A stretch of DNA of 64,000 bases from an uncultured Eubacteriales bacterium (GCA_948938605.1 CARAIG010000061.1:1-64000); one strand, 5' to 3'; counted from the stretch's first letter, positions 10,701-19,882 are shown. The notes: a model not told the origin generated them from the sequence alone. Numbers and translations are program-made.

Positions 10701-13700
10701 CGCCGTCTCGCCGTAAACGCTAGTCTTATCGTTAATGTACTTAATTGTAATATCCCGCTTGCTTACGGTAAACACCGACGTTGCGGTGCCGTCCACAGTA
10801 TAGTTGCCATTGGTTGTGTCGTAGCTTACTTTAATTGTGTATCCGCCGTCTTTATAACCTAACGTAGGAATGTTGGCAATGTCTATTTTATTGCCGCCGT
10901 CAAATATGCTTAGCGTAATTGCAAGGTCGTCGCCCGCAACTATTGCCGAACCCGCATAACTGCCTGTAACGGTATATGCGTTATCCAACTTGTTGCCCAA
11001 TACGTCGCCGTAAACGTTGGTAACGTTATTCGGAGTTATTGTAATGCTGCGGGGAGCAACCGTATATACTCCTTCGACGGGGGAAACAAGGTTCAACTTG
11101 TATTTATCCGCGTAATCCGACTTGATAGCAGCATTAACGGTGTATCTGCCCGCCGACGGATTGCTGCTAGCCATTGCAATGCCGTCCTTGGTAGCGGTAA
11201 GCGCTATAACGTCGGCAAACGTATGTCCGTTTACTAAGTAATTGTTAGCATTAGTAATGTCGACGACTTGTTGCGTATACAAGTTTACTTGTTCGCCGTA
11301 GTCGCTTGTTCCGCCGCCGTTAAATGCAACGGTTATACTGCGGAGCGAAATTTCCAACGTTATAGTATTAACTTTAATTATATAGTTGCTGTTTGCGGTA
11401 AATTCAAGACCTACTGTATAGGTTCCTTTTACTTGCGTAGAAATACTGTCCGTAACGTCTGTTTGACCGTTGTAAACGCGCGCCTTTATGTTAAGAGAAT
11501 CTTCGTCCGCTTGGTTTACAAATCCCGTTCCGTCCGCTTTGTAACTAAACGGATTTGCGGGCAAACTGTCGCCGTATGCCAACTCGCTGAAATTTTTGGA
11601 TACGTTCAAAACAACCGTACGTTGCGTTATGCTGTATTTGCCGGCACCTACAACCTTTAAAGTATAGTTTGCCTTGTATCCGTCGTTAAGGGCGGCTTCG
11701 ATTTCGTACTCGGCTACAACGGGAATTGTGTCGGCTTGCTTCAACACAAGGTTAACTATATTATTGTAAACATGTCCGTTAACGGCGTTGGTAAGCGTGC
11801 CTACGCTTTCGCTGTACAAGTCGGCGTTAGTAAAGTCGCCGTAAACGCTGCTAGAACCGTTTGCAGTAAAGGTTAACGTCAACTCGCGCGGAGTAACTAC
11901 AAACTTAGCTTCCCCGCCGTAATCAACTTTATAGTTACCGTTGGAGTTGTCGCAACTAAGCGTCATAATATAACCGCCGTCGATTACGTCAAGCAACGCA
12001 ACGTTTGTTACAATGCTGTTGGAAGCGTAAATATTGACAGATATGCCTATATCGTCGCCGTCGATTACGGTATACGGACTTGCTGTATCGCATACGTAAG
12101 CAAAGCCGTAGCCCAATTCGTTGTTGCCCAACTCATTGCCGTAAACGTGATTAACGTTTTGGGGAACAATTTTAACCGTACGCTTTTCGATAGTATATGT
12201 TCCGCGGTGGTTAGCGTCGCCGTTTACATACGTTACTTTGTAGTTGGGGTTAGACAAAGTAACTTCAACGTGATACGTACCGACGGACGCTTTGTTGCTT
12301 GCAGCAACTCCGCTGTCGTTTTTAGCGGTTACTACCGCTTTGTCGTCGCCTATCAAGCCTACAACGGTAAATGCGTCGTTCAAGTTAACTTCTTCACCGT
12401 AGACGCTGCTTGCGCCCGCATTAAAGGTTATTGTAACTTGCAGTTCGATAATTTTAAATTCGGCATTTTCAACGCTGATTTCGTAGTTGGGGTTACTTGC
12501 GCTGACTTTAATTGTATAGTTGCCTACAACAAGACTTGCAACGTTGTCGGTTACGTCATTTACGCCGTCAAATACCGCAAGGACGATATTAAGGTCGTCG
12601 CCGTTTACTATGCCGAGCGTGCTTGTAACTTCGTATTTAAGTTCGTTGTCCGTCAAGCCGCTGCCGTAAATATGGTTTGTTACATCTTGCGCTGCAATTG
12701 TAATTGCACGCTTTGTTACGGTAAATTTACCGCCGACAAGGGTTACCTTGTAATTTGCGTTGGCATTTGCGCCTTGTGCAAGCGTTATTGTATATCCGCC
12801 GTCCTTTACGGTAAGTTTAGTAAAGTCGGTAACTTCGCTGCTGCCCGAATATACCTTTGCAACTATATCCAAATTGTCGCCGTTAACTACCGCATCGCCG
12901 TGTCCGTTAGCAGTTGCCGTTTGCCAAGTAATGCTGCTTACGTCAAAACTTTCGCCGTAGGTATGGGACGTAACGTCGTTTGCCGTTACCGTAACGGTGC
13001 GTTGTACTACCTTGAAACTAACCTTAGTATAGGTTACGGCATAGTTTTTGTTCGTCCAATCAAAACCTGCATAGTAGGATGTGCCTACGTTTTGCTTGGA
13101 AATATCGGTAATCAACTCGTTTGACGAATTGTAAATTCCTACGCTTCCGCCCAAGTCGTCGCCCGCAATTAACGCACCGCTTGCAACCGTATAATTTAAA
13201 GTAATGCCTGCATCCGTCAATGAATCGCCGTAGACGGTTGTAGTTTTGTTTACGTTAAGAGTAACCGTTATTGCCTTGGGACTTACAGTAAACGTACCGC
13301 CGACAAGTTCGTCAACGTCCTGCGTGCCGTCGTTCAAAACATAACTTGCGCCCTCTTTAAGTTTAAACTTAAATTGATACTCGGTTGCGCCTATTTTGTC
13401 GGTTGACGGGTCTAATTCGTTGCCTTCGCCGTCTACAAGGCATACCGTTACTAAGTCTTTAAGTTTGTCTTGTAAATACTGTAAACTTCTTGCTTCGAAA
13501 TACTCAAACAACCAACGTTGTGCATCATCGGACAAGTCGGTGCGCTGCGCCCACAAATTTATAGCGTCGCCGTAAACCGCTGAACCCGCATTGGTAAATT
13601 CGATTGTCAACGCTGTCGGCTTAATTATAAATTTACCCGCGACGGATTTAATACGGTAATTGCCCGAATTAACCAAGTAATAGTATCTGCCGTCGGAGTC

Positions 13701-16700
13701 TTCATAAATAGTTGCAGGCTCTTTATTTGCCACAACGGCAAAATGTAAGTATTCTCCTGCGGGAGCCATATTAGCCCAAATTTGTTCCGTATGGCTTTTT
13801 TCATAGCTGTATGTTCTACAAATTACGGAAATAGAACTGTCCAATGCGTTTTCGGGTGTGTAGCCGCTATAACCGGAATCATAACCTTCCCCGTAGCGGT
13901 GATTGAGTATGTCCTTAGCGTAAATAGTAACTTCGATGGGCGTTACTTCAAAAGTAGCATACATCTTAACTTGACCGCTTTCGTTTATGTATTTTACACT
14001 CAACGAATAGTCGTCGTTTATCGACCTTGCTCTTAATCTGTACTTACCTGCATTAATCTTGCCGTCGCTGTTAGGCGTTACTGCGCCGCCGCTTTCGGTA
14101 GTTAAGTAAATTTCCACTATGTCTTTTAATTCGTCAGCAGACAAGTCCAAATTAAGTGAATAAATACCGCTGCCGTCAACACGCGGAATGTACAAATTAA
14201 TGTCGTCGCCGTAGGGAACCTGTGTTCCGCCGTACAGCGTTATTTCCAACGTTTGCGAACTTACGCTAAAACTGTCGGCAACCATTGTTACCGTATAGTT
14301 TGTAAGCGTTACAACATATTTGTTGTCAGTAATAGTCGACGGTACGTCTTCACCTTCCCAAACGGGTACTACAATGTAACTTCCGCGGGCAAGCGAACTG
14401 TAATTCGACGGATCGACAAGGCTTAACTGTCCGTTACTGCTTACGGAATATACAGCAAGGGACAACTTGTTTTCGCCGTCGTTATTGAAAAATTCACCGT
14501 CTACTTTATAACCGTTTAGAATTAATTGTTCACCTATGGTTAAGTTTGCAACGTTGTTTGCAGTGACCGTTACTTGCGCGCGGTCGATTGTAATTGTAAA
14601 CGAAGTGTTAGTTGCACTTTCGTACGTGTAGTTGCCCGCTTCGGCACCGCTTAATCCTTGAACGGCAAATACGTAAGTGCCTGCATTTTGTGCGTCGCTG
14701 CCGTCCAACGTTACGTTTACTGCGGGCAGTCCGTCAGCCACTACTGCGGCAACCGTAACCGTATGCGTATTACCGTTGTATGTAAAGTTAGCAGATGTAT
14801 TTACCGTAGGAGTGCCGTCTAACGACCATTGCAAGGTTATGCTGCGCTTTGCAACGGTTAATTCGCAATTGCGCGTATAAGTAAGGTTTTCCGTAGTGCC
14901 ATCGGTTGTCAATGTGTAATCTACAATTACTTTTACGTAATAAGTGCCTGCGTTACGGGGCAAACCGTTAATTAAATCAGCGTCTGCAACAGGTTCGGTA
15001 CGTTGCAAATCGGTGTAAAATTTGTATGTAACGCCGCCGTAAGTTACGCCTTCTGCGGGGTTTTTGGTTACTGTAAATACGTCGCTTATACCTAAACTTC
15101 CTAAAATGTTATCGCCGAAAGTATAAGGTTTTACATTGACCGTTACGCTTACCGCGCTGGAACTTACAACGTATTCCATCCGCGCTGTTTTACCGTCGGG
15201 ACTTACGGTATATTCGCCGTCTAAGGGCTGCTTAAATACGCAGCTGCCCGCAAATTCGTCCTTTATTACAATAAGTACGTAATATTGACCTTCCTTATAT
15301 TTACTGCCGTCCTTGTCCTGCGGAGTACTGCTTGTAACATCACTGCCGACTACACCGTATTTAAGTTCGTAAACCGCAGTTGTACCGCCGTTAACAAAGC
15401 CGTTAAACGTATTCGCAAGGTCGTCGTATTCGTCGTTTACCGAAATGTTGGTTTTAGGCAACGTCGGATCGAACTCCGCTTGTTCGACAACGATAAAGTT
15501 GTTCCAAGTGTAATTGACGTTTGTTCCGCCGGGGTTAATGTCCCCGCCCGCCCAACAATAGTTTACGGCAAATTCCGTAGTCAATGAAAACGTTACAGAA
15601 TAACTGCCCGCATAAGTAAATTTAAAAAATTGATCTCTGTCTATTTGAGCGTCGTTATTGTATGTTTTACCGTTTAAAGTGCGGATGATAGGTACATTTT
15701 GTACACGCAACATAAACGGAGCAAATATGTTGTCTCCCTCACTGTCTACGCGCCATTCCGCCAAGCCTTTTTCAATCAAATACGATTCCAAATCTTCCGT
15801 TTGCAACGAACCGTTAAATTGGTATGTCGCAATGGGAGTTCCGCTGAAATCGGACAATTGCTTGCGGTAAATTGTATACAAATGACCCACATTGGTTACG
15901 CCTTCGGATTGCAACACAAAGTTATCGGCGCTTGCTCCGCCTATGCTTTTTACTTTGTAGTGGTAATGTCCTGCATCAACGGGCGTTCCAATAGGAACGG
16001 CAACGCCGTCCGCAATAGTAGTATCCGTACATTCAAAAGTCAATGTCAGTTTATTATTATCCGCACTTAAAATTGTCGGCAAATTAAGTTCGTAATCGTT
16101 TTCGCCGAACGGTATGCCTTGACCGGTGTATACACGGTCTTTACGGTCTAGCCAGTTGATATCAGTTCCCGTTAATTCGTATGGGGAAATAATAAGTTTA
16201 TAATTGTATTCGGCAGTATCGCCTGCAAATTTGTAACCTTGCTTGGGCTTAATGTTTATTTCGTAGGTGCCCGCGTTTTTCATTTCAAACGTATCGGGAT
16301 CGACCTTTTCGCCGTTAACGGTAACTATCCAGTTTTTACCGCTGTCGTGACCATCCTGCTCGATAGGCAAGTTCCATTTGTTTTCATTGCCCGAATAAAA
16401 CCACTGGGAAATTTTATAACCGTAATTTAAATAGTGCACCGAAATAGTATTACCCGCCATTGTCGGAATATAATCACCGCCGGGGAAATCTATACCGTCA
16501 GGATTATTAATATAATACGATAAATTAGCACTTGCACGCGGTAATGAAGGGGCGGCTATTTCTATCGCACAGGTAATATATTTAAAACCGTCTTCGCTTT
16601 GTTCGGGCAAACGGTAGTTAAGATACGTTTTATCACCGCTGCTGTAAGGCAACAAGTTTACTGCCTTGGCATACAAAGTAACGCCGGGAGCCAAATCGGA

Positions 16701-17783
16701 CTTTTGCGCTAAATGCTCGAAATCGGCGTCGGTATATATTTGATACTCTAATTTGTATTTTCCGTTTTGGTTATTGTTAGCGTCTATCGTTGGTTTAAAG
16801 TTCAACTTACCTTTAATATCGTCAACCGTTAAAGTAGGCAAATAACTTATAGAACCGTCTTCGTTACCGGTATTAAGCCACGTTCCGCTTGTTCCTGCTT
16901 GGGGAGCAACCAGCGCTTGTTTTACCGTAAATTCAACCGTAGCAGTTAAAGAATTGGGATTTTCAGCCCATTCGTAATTATCGCTCGGCTTTTCGCTTTC
17001 GCCGTCTTGCGCGCTGTCGATAATAGTAAACGAAATTTCGTATCTGCCTGCGTATACAACTGTGAATAATGCTTGGTAGTATTCAACCGCCGAAGTATCT
17101 ATTCCGTCTTCGATTGTACCGCCTTTACAGTCGTAACCTTTTATTTCGATGCTTTGATAGTCGATAACCGATCCCAAATCGAATTTTTGGTTTTCGTCCG
17201 CGCGGACTTCAAACATTATAGGATCGCTAAAACTGCCCGTATATACATTACCGCCGCTATTTCTAATGAAAGGCGTAAGTTGATTTTTTGCAACTTTTGC
17301 ATATAAACCAACTTCTTCGCCGTTGATAACTGCAACAGCGGTATAAATGCCCGCCTTAGTAACGGTAATGCTTGTATCGTCATAAATAATCGTATTTTCG
17401 TCGATATCGGTTCCGTCAAATGTTTTACCGCTAACCGATTGTATACGTTCAAAGCCGTCGCCTCCGACAACATTGGAAATAATATCTTTTTCAACACTAA
17501 AAACACCGTCGCTTTCAACATTATACATACCTATAACAGGTGCGTTATCGATGTCGGCAGACCACGCCCTGCCGTCGTATTCTTCGCCGTTCGAAAAATC
17601 CGACGTAATAGTTACGCCTAGCGTATCAACAACGGCAGGCTCGCCGTTATTGTCCGCAGACAAAGAACCCTGTCCGTCGTTTGAGTTAACAGACAAGGCG
17701 GTAAACGTAACCGCACCCGCGGCAACGACGACAACCGCCATCACCGCTAAAATTATCTTGGCTTTTTCACTTAGTTTAATCAT
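4710..17783 (-). CDS. Giant MBG-repeat surface protein with C-terminal membrane anchor
   Basis: About 4357 aa. The N-terminus has a short basic stretch and a hydrophobic signal segment (IILAVMAVVVVAAG). ATG 17783 is chosen because a G-rich site lies just upstream; the frame is open to TTG 17810. About residues 40-900 are divergent beta-rich modules. From about 890 to 4200 there are twenty or so units carrying the YG(D/E/N) signature typical of MBG/YDG repeats (VYGDSL, TYGESF, VYGEEV, TFGETV), each ending in a Y-x-(V/I) strand. The C-terminus is one membrane segment followed by NRRKKRKE and a short cytoplasmic tail, so it is membrane-anchored and not LPXTG-sorted. Such proteins are long extracellular stalks, often adhesins. 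A small hairpin at 17958-17980 lies upstream; no recognised riboswitch was found there. Translationally coupled to the next gene. Confidence 0.92.
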   Translation of the reverse strand: MIKLSEKAKIILAVMAVVVVAAGAVTFTALSVNSNDGQGSLSADNNGEPAVVDTLGVTITSDFSNGEEYDGRAWSADIDNAPVIGMYNVESDGVFSVEKDIISNVVGGDGFERIQSVSGKTFDGTDIDENTIIYDDTSITVTKAGIYTAVAVINGEEVGLYAKVAKNQLTPFIRNSGGNVYTGSFSDPIMFEVRADENQKFDLGSVIDYQSIEIKGYDCKGGTIEDGIDTSAVEYYQALFTVVYAGRYEISFTIIDSAQDGESEKPSDNYEWAENPNSLTATVEFTVKQALVAPQAGTSGTWLNTGNEDGSISYLPTLTVDDIKGKLNFKPTIDANNNQNGKYKLEYQIYTDADFEHLAQKSDLAPGVTLYAKAVNLLPYSSGDKTYLNYRLPEQSEDGFKYITCAIEIAAPSLPRASANLSYYINNPDGIDFPGGDYIPTMAGNTISVHYLNYGYKISQWFYSGNENKWNLPIEQDGHDSGKNWIVTVNGEKVDPDTFEMKNAGTYEINIKPKQGYKFAGDTAEYNYKLIISPYELTGTDINWLDRKDRVYTGQGIPFGENDYELNLPTILSADNNKLTLTFECTDTTIADGVAVPIGTPVDAGHYHYKVKSIGGASADNFVLQSEGVTNVGHLYTIYRKQLSDFSGTPIATYQFNGSLQTEDLESYLIEKGLAEWRVDSEGDNIFAPFMLRVQNVPIIRTLNGKTYNNDAQIDRDQFFKFTYAGSYSVTFSLTTEFAVNYCWAGGDINPGGTNVNYTWNNFIVVEQAEFDPTLPKTNISVNDEYDDLANTFNGFVNGGTTAVYELKYGVVGSDVTSSTPQDKDGSKYKEGQYYVLIVIKDEFAGSCVFKQPLDGEYTVSPDGKTARMEYVVSSSAVSVTVNVKPYTFGDNILGSLGISDVFTVTKNPAEGVTYGGVTYKFYTDLQRTEPVADADLINGLPRNAGTYYVKVIVDYTLTTDGTTENLTYTRNCELTVAKRSITLQWSLDGTPTVNTSANFTYNGNTHTVTVAAVVADGLPAVNVTLDGSDAQNAGTYVFAVQGLSGAEAGNYTYESATNTSFTITIDRAQVTVTANNVANLTIGEQLILNGYKVDGEFFNNDGENKLSLAVYSVSSNGQLSLVDPSNYSSLARGSYIVVPVWEGEDVPSTITDNKYVVTLTNYTVTMVADSFSVSSQTLEITLYGGTQVPYGDDINLYIPRVDGSGIYSLNLDLSADELKDIVEIYLTTESGGAVTPNSDGKINAGKYRLRARSINDDYSLSVKYINESGQVKMYATFEVTPIEVTIYAKDILNHRYGEGYDSGYSGYTPENALDSSISVICRTYSYEKSHTEQIWANMAPAGEYLHFAVVANKEPATIYEDSDGRYYYLVNSGNYRIKSVAGKFIIKPTALTIEFTNAGSAVYGDAINLWAQRTDLSDDAQRWLFEYFEARSLQYLQDKLKDLVTVCLVDGEGNELDPSTDKIGATEYQFKFKLKEGASYVLNDGTQDVDELVGGTFTVSPKAITVTLNVNKTTTVYGDSLTDAGITLNYTVASGALIAGDDLGGSVGIYNSSNELITDISKQNVGTSYYAGFDWTNKNYAVTYTKVSFKVVQRTVTVTANDVTSHTYGESFDVSSITWQTATANGHGDAVVNGDNLDIVAKVYSGSSEVTDFTKLTVKDGGYTITLAQGANANANYKVTLVGGKFTVTKRAITIAAQDVTNHIYGSGLTDNELKYEVTSTLGIVNGDDLNIVLAVFDGVNDVTDNVASLVVGNYTIKVSASNPNYEISVENAEFKIIELQVTITFNAGASSVYGEEVNLNDAFTVVGLIGDDKAVVTAKNDSGVAASNKASVGTYHVEVTLSNPNYKVTYVNGDANHRGTYTIEKRTVKIVPQNVNHVYGNELGNNELGYGFAYVCDTASPYTVIDGDDIGISVNIYASNSIVTNVALLDVIDGGYIMTLSCDNSNGNYKVDYGGEAKFVVTPRELTLTFTANGSSSVYGDFTNADLYSESVGTLTNAVNGHVYNNIVNLVLKQADTIPVVAEYEIEAALNDGYKANYTLKVVGAGKYSITQRTVVLNVSKNFSELAYGDSLPANPFSYKADGTGFVNQADEDSLNIKARVYNGQTDVTDSISTQVKGTYTVGLEFTANSNYIIKVNTITLEISLRSITVAFNGGGTSDYGEQVNLYTQQVVDITNANNYLVNGHTFADVIALTATKDGIAMASSNPSAGRYTVNAAIKSDYADKYKLNLVSPVEGVYTVAPRSITITPNNVTNVYGDVLGNKLDNAYTVTGSYAGSAIVAGDDLAITLSIFDGGNKIDIANIPTLGYKDGGYTIKVSYDTTNGNYTVDGTATSVFTVSKRDITIKYINDKTSVYGETAQAAEQLYQVVDGELKNGDVFDITVLNGASEDAYAVNANAGVYTVTVSASDNYAIAYDNGQTGTYTIEKRVISVTNTNPTMQFTPLEGDEYQTAQGAYGKAHNAVLQFTNTVGDIASSEYTITYNTTTGAGQTAGYAPVKAGNYTVTVTLASNGNYAFAGASDGETTNTAELDFTVTKIKFDSTDVRWSETSITIKKDDDSAESKENVLDGFDRFIMDVQIERVLVVDGSKQTVTPTFDDNNILRLTVSGQSSTFFATITLKSSATDNYEFNVEKFIQKFTLTNNVITFLAKQDNAQYSDSLNDYAFKIFVNGDEWKFNQAGAEGELSVMYGKVVGEDDIDKAKAFMEDPEYANGVELKRIESLFDVKFILKQDLPEDFFDIGYYILCVKYDGNVSDGNGQSESLVVRGCNVFEITKKELDIPAFESTTYNGQQQTLVVKYDNEINGVALNTIIRAVYNGNAIGSGSQITGTNAGNYEVHFVIRDGYETRYCWTGGTISDKQVEWTIQTDSAENIDNKYFSVSDITETYGNAIVEQQITPLQGYDGKFTWQYTTRRSGETVAPESGWSGDVPNYAGHFWIKVTLTDDSGHNNFTSKVAYAKLTIDKATLTLTPNGTITYGDAFDPNNGQNKYSFELSGFVYDQNKSVVTGNVTYALVGNIDGTKLDANANGYGLTVEVENGYVKGLTAENYNIVVAEGKLIVDKRAVNVSISSVNDRQYGWTIDLSTVSATSDDVFAQDEVIGNITFKTDANQSSPVGGYRIYTEYSDPNFIITYTNGTYTIIERKVTVTLTNGGGTYNGTITPVTFNATVVDQDGVETALDSSANFVITVLYDGSSTVPHNANNYAVTISANGNSNYVLANSPTLTFTIEKFAVDSRKISTQNKVFTGVAIEPQIIIADDADFTYDVFSVTSGYQDFIDVGDHYKVTLTLTDADNYKWLDVNGDAIEDADIQINFTIDPAGIFAIPYGSITYGTAATDETIKWKFVYALSGQTVPDGIVRLNGDGVQIIFVGEINRERPVANTYKVTLKTDDSGRVIGFESDNYNISLKTDGNGEVVYGDYVVKKKQITIVAGSSTSIYSQTPADFLSNTFTLKVGESLAWDDEIDVIKNYTPSIDATASSNVGKYDVTATVEADNYKVTVEIGTHEILPIKVKVDLTATDGVYHGTNAAYSVSSISATNLTGYVFESGFQNRLIYKVTGTQNDGTSYESLTGVIPQNAGSYSVTASLDNANDNFEIDVVNDATFDIAKKVIDESGISIGSKVYSGTAQSHGLSDNDGYTVSNQTFTVAGSHTVTLTLVNTYNYAWKNTAGNTVDKTFVITKANLTLTPYGTITYGESFANSTSKFGFELKGLRGDDEGKANDEIVSGIVKYLLGDGVDGTKLTVQDGGYVMYADISGIECDNYTVHAAAGKLTVNKRAITIRPVGSESVYGEKVILSQQFEVVKGTLANGDDNSVITYLAVTTANETSDADSYGITATAQNANYEITVLNGTHTINKAKVGVRIRPINGTYGESAARIEFMTVVVIKSDGTVEAVKNLQFNVNYSGTAYDGTTFNGSVVPSKAGIYEATVTGVVSKNYELDRTYSSGIYSTILEVFKREIDADKIKAKTASYTGKAIIPEIDDKFYNAEGQTKIYNTIFTGSLINVGIYDLTLSLIDINNYAWVDNLNRTTTIKFEIVKADNSLVDKDNPNAPADSIKVEISDWTFGETVSAPKASVISGEQNIVFEYATSENGSYTTEVPHNAGEYWVRATVAASDNYNAFVSRATKFVISKKTVNAPAVTNLNENSVYTGSMLSLIINGFDDQIMSLTLDDDMYRSDNNGQLNLLALNANTYKAVFKLRNSNNYQWSDTADVVDGAIVVNWTVERQVVKRIPDATNKLIVNGEDIIFIPEGFNSGIMTIENNVHAHEGYYSAVITLKDTDNYVWEDTESASITVNFELTGTNTAFIAAICVVSGLCVGLAVMAVILTLVNRRKKRKEAQAIDERSRADGWEGE

Positions 17784-18049
17784 ACAAACCCCCATTCTGC
17801 CGTTTGACAACAGGAAAGATTTTTAAAATTTAAAATGTATAAAGCAAAAAAATTGTTTTATTTAACACCCGCAACCAATGAGTTGCCCTTTTTTACTGCG
17901 TTTTACCGCGCAATAAGCAATGCAGTGCAGTAGCGCCGACTGTTTTGCGGCGGCATTCAATTAGGTTAGCAACGTAATTGGAACACTGCAAAGTTTAGGC
18001 GGCGTAAAATTAAGCAAAACCCCGTATTGCGATGTTGATTGAGTTTAGT

Positions 18050-18277
18050 TTATTTAAGGCTTTCAAGTTCCTGTTTAAGCTTACGCAAATTTTCGCGTTC
18101 AACTTCAATTAAGGAAGTGTACACGCGGAAATACTGCGCATCCTGATCGCTTAGTTTAGTGTTAAGCAATATGGATTGAAGTAACGCTGTTTTAGAGCGG
18201 TTGCACTTTTTTTCCAATTCGTCAAGTTCCTTTTCGCTTGCCATAATAGCGCGTTTAAGATCGCTTTTTTTCGACAT
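18050..18277 (-). CDS. Small coiled-coil protein of unknown function
   Basis: 75 aa with a good ribosome site (AAGGAG, seven bases before ATG). The sequence is almost all charged heptads (KRAIMASEKELDELEKK near the start, ENLRKLKQELESL at the end), so it should form a helical hairpin or coiled coil. No signal peptide or membrane segment. It lies about 265 bases upstream of the giant MBG gene on the same strand with no clear terminator between. I do not recognise a family. Confidence 0.75.
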   Translation of the reverse strand: MSKKSDLKRAIMASEKELDELEKKCNRSKTALLQSILLNTKLSDQDAQYFRVYTSLIEVERENLRKLKQELESLK

Positions 18278-18388
18278 ATCGATTCTCCTTAAAAGGGTAG
18301 ACTACACCCATTTTATTTAATATACGTTAATTATACACTAGATGTAACTCATATTTCAAGTATTTTGACAATAAAATTGATGTTTTTA

Positions 18389-18532
18389 CGCGAAATACGC
18401 CACTTTTTTTCAAAAACGCCCATTTTTAAGCAAAAAAATACCCTAAAAAACCGAAAAAGTGGCGTATTTCGCCGTTTAACGGTTTTCGATGCTTAAAAAA
18501 GTGGCGTATTTCGCCGTTTAACGGTTTTTTAA
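18389..18532. repeat. Intergenic tandem repeat with a long inverted copy
   Basis: The block AAAAAGTGGCGTATTTCGCC plus GTTTAACGGTTTT occurs twice in direct orientation (about 18454-18487 and 18495-18530). An inverted copy of its first 20 bases stands at 18389-18411 (CGCGAAATACGCCACTTTTT). The inverted copy can pair with either direct copy, giving two alternative stems of about 20 bp. The whole 18278-18694 gap has no open frame I would call, only these repeats and the terminator that follows. Confidence 0.75.
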
Positions 18533-18609
18533 ACCCAACGCTATAAGCCGTAAAAGCACATTTTACTATTCAAATCCGCTGACAAACCAATGATTTTTTG
18601 TGTATACAT

Positions 18610-18670
18610 AAAAAAACCCGACCACTGTTTTTCACAATTTTACTTGCCGTTAAAACAGGGGGGCGGGTTA
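18610..18670 (-). terminator. Rho-independent terminator after the glycosyltransferase gene
   Basis: Read on the minus strand, AACCCG (664-669 of this thousand) pairs with CGGGTT (615-620), with inner CTG/CAG pairing, then a run of seven T. It sits just past the stop of the gene at 18695. Confidence 0.65.
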
Positions 18671-18694
18671 TTTGATTTGACACTGCGCAAAGCG

Positions 18695-19882
18695 TTACCG
18701 CTTTGTTTTACCACTACGGTCACCGCAGTCGATATTGTATTGTTCTATCGTATTTTTATACATATTCTTCAATTTTTCAACTGCGTCGTCCCAAGAGCAG
18801 TACAAGTCGTTAAAAGCACCGTCACACACACGCAGATAAGCCTGTTCGTCGCTTAAAATTTGTGCGATTTTATCTGCGTATTTTTGCGGATCGGCGGGCG
18901 CGATATAGCCGTTTACGCCATCCGTCACCATAGACGATGTCGCTGCACCTTCGGCAAACAAAGTAGGCGTTTTTTGCGAAGCGGCTTCGATTTGCACAAG
19001 AGAATTTGCGTCGTACAAAGACGGAAATAAAAACAGTTTTGCACGCGAATACAGTGACTTTAACATTTCCCTGTCGGAAACACGCCCTATTATTTTAACC
19101 TTGTCGCCTAGTCCTTGTTTATCAATACGTTTTTGCAGTTCGACTTCGTCCTGACCGCTACCTACAAAAAACATTTTAAAATCGACGTCTTTTAATAAAG
19201 CAAGGGAATCTACAATAAAATAAATGTTTTTTAGTGCTGTCAACCTACCCACAAACAGTAAAAGCGGCGTGTCGGGAGCAATACCATAGGTTTGCTCTGC
19301 AAGTCTACACGCCTGTCCGATATTTGTAGCAGGCAACATTTCGGTGGCATTGTACATCACTTTGGGCAGTCGTTTTGCGCCGTATTCTAAAAAAATTTCC
19401 GCAACTCGACCGTTTACGGCATAACATTCGTCGCAGTTATTAAAAACCTTCATAACCGTTTTAAGCATAATACCTGTAAGTGCGTTGCTGTGTGTTGCAC
19501 GATAAAAATCCTGTTTAAACTGCGAGTGCATCGTCGCTATTACCGGTATGCCGTACTTCTTTGCATAGCGCACTCCCATTTTACCCACACTGAACGGCGA
19601 ATGTATGTGGACAATATCCAAATTACTGTTTTTTAACGTTTTTTTAAACTTGCCGTCGGTTTTCGGCATAGGCAAACGGTAATCCAAAAAAGAAATTTTT
19701 GCACTTTTGCAACGCACAACGCGGTAACCGAATTCGTCTTTATATTTTTTATCGGCAACGGGACAAAATACAGTCACTTCGAATTCCCCGTCGTTTATGC
19801 GTTGAGCATAATTATGCACAACGTTTATAACGCCGTCGATCATCGGAAAATAAGTATCGATAAACAAGCCTACTTTGATCAT
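18695..19882 (-). CDS. Glycosyltransferase family 4, diacylglycerol glucosyltransferase-like
   Basis: 395 aa with the two-Rossmann GT-B architecture. The N-terminal domain starts VGLFIDTYFPMIDGV, the Gly-rich acceptor loop seen in GT4 enzymes that glycosylate diacylglycerol. HIHSPFSVG and ATMHSQF follow. The C-terminal donor domain has LLFVGRL (about residue 220), a GSGQDE loop and the EX7E-like segment near FPSLYDANSLVQIEAAS. Enzymes of this group transfer glucose or galactose from a nucleotide sugar to membrane diacylglycerol to make glycolipid anchors for teichoic-type polymers. A second, unrelated lipid glycosyltransferase lies nearby at 20571, so the region may serve membrane glycolipid synthesis. 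Substrate specificity cannot be read from sequence. Confidence 0.85.
   Translation of the reverse strand: MIKVGLFIDTYFPMIDGVINVVHNYAQRINDGEFEVTVFCPVADKKYKDEFGYRVVRCKSAKISFLDYRLPMPKTDGKFKKTLKNSNLDIVHIHSPFSVGKMGVRYAKKYGIPVIATMHSQFKQDFYRATHSNALTGIMLKTVMKVFNNCDECYAVNGRVAEIFLEYGAKRLPKVMYNATEMLPATNIGQACRLAEQTYGIAPDTPLLLFVGRLTALKNIYFIVDSLALLKDVDFKMFFVGSGQDEVELQKRIDKQGLGDKVKIIGRVSDREMLKSLYSRAKLFLFPSLYDANSLVQIEAASQKTPTLFAEGAATSSMVTDGVNGYIAPADPQKYADKIAQILSDEQAYLRVCDGAFNDLYCSWDDAVEKLKNMYKNTIEQYNIDCGDRSGKTKR

Noticed and set aside
12147..13124. Long plus-strand open frames opposite the giant MBG gene, the longest about 325 codons
   Set aside because: They mirror the regular repeat codons of the opposite strand, have no ribosome sites, and give Cys/Tyr/Val-rich products unlike any family.
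17811..18049. Cyclic-di-GMP riboswitch upstream of the giant surface protein
   Set aside because: The gap has small hairpins but lacks the conserved sequence blocks of either riboswitch class.
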